Of a stretch of DNA of 7,623 nucleotides, positions 5,279 through 7,623 are shown one piece after another. A model generated the notes under the pieces. The model ran no database searches. It had not been told where the DNA came from and saw only the letters and a list, made by a program, of their open reading frames with translations. A program made the position numbers and the translations under genes. How positions within the stretch are numbered: position 1 is the first letter of the stretch; every line of letters starts with the position of its first letter. The stretch is from assembly GCA_031257995.1 (NCBI GenBank), contig JAIRNN010000274.1, forward strand, positions 1-7,623, given 5' to 3'. Source of the DNA: Spirochaetaceae bacterium. Lineage in GTDB: Bacteria; Spirochaetota; Spirochaetia; Treponematales; Breznakiellaceae.

Positions 5279-6026
5279 ATCTTTTGTTTTTGATCTGGTC
5301 GCGATACTGTTCTCCGATGGTTCGTAGGATTTCCCATTCTCCGGCTGAGGTGGTGGTGGGCGCGAATAGCGTAGCCTTGTCGTTGTAGTCGATGAGGAAC
5401 TGGTTCATCGAAAAGTGGCGGTAGAGGAAGAGGTCGGTGTCGGGGAGCGTGTCGAAAAGCGCGTCGGTGTATTCGGCAAAGAGGCCGCCCTTCCGCATCT
5501 CCGAATAACCTATGATCCAGATGTCAACGGGGCGGAGCGCGGCGTAAAACCGGCTCAGAATGGCGACCATCTCGCGTTGGGACTGCCGGATCAATGCTGA
5601 GATGTCCGGGTTGAAACCGCCGCCTAAGCCGGGGAGTTTTTTCAAGTCGGCGGTTCGCGGGGTGTGGACGGGAGTTTTGTTGAGAATCAGCACGTTCTGT
5701 CGGAAATCAATGCTAAGCGCGGGATGGGCGCGGAAAAAGTTTTCGGCGAGTTTTCCTGACGGACCGATGAGATAACGGCCGGTTTCCTGTTCGCGGCGGC
5801 CCGGATTGTCCCCGATGAGGATGATCTTGATCGTGTCCGCTTCCGTTATGGCATCGAGACTTTCGTTGTAGACGACCGGGCGTACCACGGTGTATTTGCC
5901 GCCGTAATCCATATCAACGAGATTCTGCTGGAGTGCCGCCAAATGCGGCGCGTTTTTGGCGAGGGAGGCGGCGTAGTCCCGAAAATGGTCCCGCGCCTTG
6001 ACGAAGGCCGCGTAATTGTTCAGCAT
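5277..6026 (-). CDS. uracil-DNA glycosylase superfamily protein, divergent
   Basis: This 249-residue protein is a likely base-excision repair glycosylase acting on uracil or another damaged base. After strand IKIILI comes motif 1, G72-D-N-P-G-R-R-E-Q-E-T-G83, and then G88-P-S-G-K-L-A-E-N-F-F98, resembling the GxxPG...G...GxxGxLL core of family 4-type and SMUG-like enzymes. NKTPVHTP (116-123) fits the next core strand, WIIGYSEMRKGG (170-181) the following one, and YRHFSMNQF (202-210) stands where motif 2 (HPSP/HPxP) is expected. The usual Pro after His is replaced by Phe205, and no iron-sulfur cysteine set is seen. GGAGG (6033-6037) is six bases before the ATG and lies in a hairpin. It is the third gene of the rpoZ-like/miaA operon, 48 bp after miaA. 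I am confident of the superfamily but not of the substrate. Confidence 0.75.
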   Translation of the reverse strand: MLNNYAAFVKARDHFRDYAASLAKNAPHLAALQQNLVDMDYGGKYTVVRPVVYNESLDAITEADTIKIILIGDNPGRREQETGRYLIGPSGKLAENFFRAHPALSIDFRQNVLILNKTPVHTPRTADLKKLPGLGGGFNPDISALIRQSQREMVAILSRFYAALRPVDIWIIGYSEMRKGGLFAEYTDALFDTLPDTDLFLYRHFSMNQFLIDYNDKATLFAPTTTSAGEWEILRTIGEQYRDQIKNKR

Positions 6027-6027
6027 A

Positions 6028-6044
6028 GCTTGCCTCCGGCAAGC
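6028..6044 (-). promoter_or_regulatory. hairpin covering the ribosome binding site of the glycosylase-like gene
   Basis: On the minus strand GCTTGCC (6044-6038) and GGCAAGC (6034-6028) are exact complements around a GGA loop. The Shine-Dalgarno GGAGG (6037-6033) is formed by the loop and the first two bases of the 3' arm, and the ATG (6026) begins one base after the stem. A folded stem would partly hide the ribosome site, so translation may depend on ribosomes arriving from miaA, 31 bp upstream of the hairpin, or on temperature or another factor. The regulatory role is inference. Confidence 0.55.
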
Positions 6045-6074
6045 CGTTTTCCCCCGAAAATGTGGCAGGGCACG

Positions 6075-7151
6075 TTATGCATGGTGTTTACCCCAAAAGT
6101 CTTGTATTAACACCCGGAGAGACGCTTTTATCCGGTCTTCACCGTTCACCTCGGTTGCACTCCCCCTGACAATAAAGCGGCAGACGGGTTTGATCTCCAG
6201 ACACTTGAAAAACGTTTCCTGTCGTTTCGCGTAATGCCGCGAATTTTGCTTGATCATCTTCCGCGCACCATTGATGTCGGAGGTGAACGCCCAGCGGGGA
6301 TTGGGTTTCTCCCGAAAATCCCTCGGAAAAGGCTCGCCTTCTCCATATACGTTGCTTTCTCCACTTTCACCAGCCGCGACAAAAAACTCCCGGTAGCCGA
6401 TCGCCCTCATACCGGGATCGTCGGGTGTCCAGCCTTTTGCAAAAAGGGCGCGGACCTCCTCAGTCAGCCCCCGTTCAAACATCGTGTCGACACGGGCATT
6501 GATCCTCGTGTAAAGATCCTCGCGGTTTCGTGTGAGCCCGGCAACAAGAAAGTCGTAGCGTTGGAAACGCGCCTCTTTCTTTTCCCTGTTTGCCGTTTCA
6601 AACGCGCTTAAAGGTTTACCCGTCAGACGCATAACTTCCAGAGCGCGAATCACGCGATAGACATCGTTGCGATGAATACGGGAAACCGCCGCCGGATCGC
6701 CCTTTTGCAACTCGGCGTACAACGCTTCTATGCCGTCCGCCTCGAACTCCCGCTTGAGCTGCTGCCGGACTGCCTCACTGCCCGGCGGAGAATCGGGGAG
6801 GCCCTGGATAAAGTTTTTCAGGTAAAACCCGCTGCCACCTGCCACGACAGGCAGTTTGCCTTTCGCGTAAATTGCCGCACAACACTCGTCGGCAAGCCGG
6901 ACAAACTCACCCGCATTAAACTGTTCACCAGGATCGCGGAGGTCAATAAGGTGATGAGGAAGAACCGCCCGCGCCGCGCAGTCCGGTTTCGCCGTTCCGA
7001 TGTCCATCCCCCGGTAGACCTGCATCGAGTCGGCGGAAATCACTTCGGCGGGAATAACATCATGACCCCACGCAAACAAATCGAAGAGAAACGCCGTTTT
7101 CCCCGCCGCCGTCGGCCCCAAAAAGACAAAAACCGGGATCTTTTCGTTCAA
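6075..7151 (-). CDS. miaA: tRNA dimethylallyltransferase MiaA
   Basis: MiaA transfers a dimethylallyl group from DMAPP to N6 of A37 in tRNAs that read codons beginning with U, improving decoding. The 358-residue protein has the P-loop G12-P-T-A-A-G-K-T19, the tRNA and catalytic motif D41-S-M-Q-V-Y-R-G-M-D-I-G-T-A-K-P56, PHHLID (65-70), VVAGGSGFYL (102-111), the RIHRNDVYRVIRALEV helix (158-173), GMRAIGYREF (247-256) and the C-terminal KQNSRHYAKRQETFFK (301-316). About 25-30 residues, hydrophilic and rich in Pro, Gly and Glu, are inserted between GYREF and the last motif (about 262-292), and an approximately 40-residue tail follows, making it longer than E. coli MiaA (316). It starts at TTG 7151, whose last two bases plus the next form the TGA stop of the rpoZ-like gene. 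No clear ribosome site is present, so it is probably translated by coupling. Confidence 0.96.
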   Translation of the reverse strand: MNEKIPVFVFLGPTAAGKTAFLFDLFAWGHDVIPAEVISADSMQVYRGMDIGTAKPDCAARAVLPHHLIDLRDPGEQFNAGEFVRLADECCAAIYAKGKLPVVAGGSGFYLKNFIQGLPDSPPGSEAVRQQLKREFEADGIEALYAELQKGDPAAVSRIHRNDVYRVIRALEVMRLTGKPLSAFETANREKKEARFQRYDFLVAGLTRNREDLYTRINARVDTMFERGLTEEVRALFAKGWTPDDPGMRAIGYREFFVAAGESGESNVYGEGEPFPRDFREKPNPRWAFTSDINGARKMIKQNSRHYAKRQETFFKCLEIKPVCRFIVRGSATEVNGEDRIKASLRVLIQDFWGKHHA

Positions 7152-7357
7152 ACAGTCTTGTCGGTAGGCGCGTCGAGTTGGAAGCTCACTTCTTTGTTGA
7201 ACACCTGCCGGGCGGCCAGCGAGACAACCTTCCCATCGTTCTCTTCAATCTCCGGATCGTGCAGCATGGAAAGCTGGTAAGACCGGCGCAACGCGGCGGC
7301 GGTGATTTCATACATATTGCCTTCGTATTTGATTAATGCTTCTAAAGGAAAGATCAT
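7148..7357 (-). CDS. rpoZ: RNA polymerase omega subunit (rpoZ-like, treponemal type)
   Basis: A 69-residue protein resembling omega, the small subunit that helps fold and assemble the beta-prime subunit of RNA polymerase. The omega-like pattern is Y16-EITAAALRRSYQL29 (conserved AA.RR..QL) followed by G42-KVVSLAARQVFNKEVSF59. It lacks the longer C-terminal tail of E. coli omega (91 residues). It is the first gene of the operon and overlaps miaA by four bases. No Shine-Dalgarno sequence precedes ATG 7357; the best promoter puts the transcription start one to three bases before the ATG. An alternative ATG at 7315 with AAGG upstream would remove 14 residues, but MIFPLE looks like the natural family start. 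Identification rests on remembered family pattern, not a search. Confidence 0.75.
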   Translation of the reverse strand: MIFPLEALIKYEGNMYEITAAALRRSYQLSMLHDPEIEENDGKVVSLAARQVFNKEVSFQLDAPTDKTV

Positions 7358-7365
7358 AATGGTTT

Positions 7366-7394
7366 AATCTACCGGAAACCGAAAAAAAAGTCAA
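7366..7394 (-). promoter_or_regulatory. promoter of the rpoZ-miaA-glycosylase operon
   Basis: On the minus strand TTGACT (7394-7389) and TAGATT (7371-7366) are separated by exactly 17 bases. The match is five of six for the -35 and four of six for the -10. A T-run of eight starts at the -35 box's last base and fills the spacer, which may bend the DNA. Only eight bases separate the -10 from the rpoZ-like ATG, so the transcript would start at about 7360-7358 and be nearly leaderless. Confidence 0.6.
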
Positions 7395-7409
7395 GACACC
7401 CCCGTTTGA

Positions 7410-7422
7410 CCCCCTATGGGGG
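7410..7422. repeat. short perfect hairpin CCCCC-TAT-GGGGG
   Basis: Five Cs (7410-7414) face five Gs (7418-7422) around TAT, 16 bases upstream of the -35 box of the rpoZ promoter. On the minus strand no T-run follows. It could be a regulator site or a minor hairpin; the related string ACCCCCGTTTGACCCCC overlaps it. Confidence 0.35.
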
Positions 7423-7459
7423 AATTAAAAATGGAAAGCGGATAATGGAAAATGAGAGG

Positions 7460-7481
7460 AGAAAAGAGGGGAAGTCTCCCC
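7460..7481 (-). terminator. terminator-like hairpin after the right-edge gene
   Basis: On the minus strand GGGGA-GACT-TCCCC (7481-7468) forms a five-base-pair stem and is followed by TCTTTTCT (7467-7460). It starts eight bases after the stop codon of the right-edge gene, the expected place for intrinsic termination. The core is the same as in the repeats at 5121-5133 and 5264-5276. The stem is short, so efficiency is uncertain. Confidence 0.5.
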
Positions 7482-7489
7482 ATATGCGT

Positions 7490-7623
7490 TTACTTAGGGA
7501 CAAAGAGCCTGTAAAGTGCCGGGAGCCGTTTTCTTTTAGAATTGGCACAAAGAGCAGCGATTCGATGAATGTTTTCAAACATATCCAGAAAGGAGTCTGT
7601 CTCAAGAAGCAGATACTTTACCA
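7490..7623 (-). CDS. C-terminal 43 residues of an unidentified protein, cut by the window edge
   Basis: The minus strand is open from the right edge to a TAA at 7492-7490. The translation starts VKYLLLETDSFLDMFENIHR and ends ALYRLFVPK, with a balanced, protein-like composition and an amphipathic helical pattern, whereas the other frames are interrupted or look like antisense. A terminator-like hairpin follows the stop. It is transcribed in the same direction as the rpoZ operon but separated from it by that hairpin and a promoter, so it belongs to the preceding unit. I do not recognise the family; the rest of the gene lies beyond the window. Confidence 0.6.
   Translation of the reverse strand, partial: VKYLLLETDSFLDMFENIHRIAALCANSKRKRLPALYRLFVPK

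Noticed and set aside
4965..5327. Plus-strand frame running from the repeat nest into the glycosylase-like gene
   Set aside because: It starts at TTG without a ribosome site, crosses the nested inverted repeat and continues antisense into a supported gene.
6672..7280. 202-codon plus-strand frame opposite miaA
   Set aside because: It is antisense to clear MiaA motifs, has Arg-rich low-information composition and no start signals.

Overview
The window looks like chromosomal DNA of a moderately GC-rich spirochaete, probably Treponema or a close relative. The reasons are the gene order rpoZ-like / miaA / uracil-DNA-glycosylase-like on one strand, a short omega protein of the kind I associate with treponemes, and a sugar ABC operon (lipoprotein plus two permeases) with no ATPase gene. 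This placement is inference from family knowledge; no database was searched.

Layout, left to right. (1) Positions 1-327 hold no convincing gene. They carry a near-consensus sigma70-type promoter (184-212) and a leader of about 108 nt. (2) Positions 328-3552 (+) are a carbohydrate ABC importer operon: binding lipoprotein, then permeases of the UgpA/MalF and UgpE/MalG types. A strong hairpin lies between the lipoprotein and the first permease, as expected if the binding protein is made in excess. (3) Positions 3553-3822 are a gene-free, hairpin-rich spacer. (4) Positions 3823-4443 (+) encode a GNAT acetyltransferase resembling the acetyltransferase-like domain of O-GlcNAcases. (5) Positions 4444-5276 have no credible gene. 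They form a nest of short repeats: a TTAACCGCGAAGG-type element bounded by inverted repeats, a 25-bp direct repeat, a tandem 16-mer, and a 160-bp element in which one inverted repeat sits inside another and whose end overlaps the stop codon of the next gene. (6) Positions 7357 down to 5277 (-) are a three-gene operon: rpoZ-like, miaA (TTG start overlapping the rpoZ stop) and a divergent uracil-DNA-glycosylase-superfamily gene. Its promoter lies so close to rpoZ that the mRNA may be leaderless. (7) The right edge (7490-7623, -) holds the C-terminal 43 residues of an unidentified protein, followed by a terminator-like hairpin of the same GGGGAGACTTCCCC family seen in the repeat nest.

How the genes work together: the first operon imports a sugar or oligosaccharide and must borrow an ATPase encoded elsewhere. 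The second operon is housekeeping (RNA polymerase subunit, tRNA modification, probable base-excision repair). I see no defence, phage or conjugative system. The most unusual material is the repeat nest and the translation-start arrangements of the minus-strand operon.
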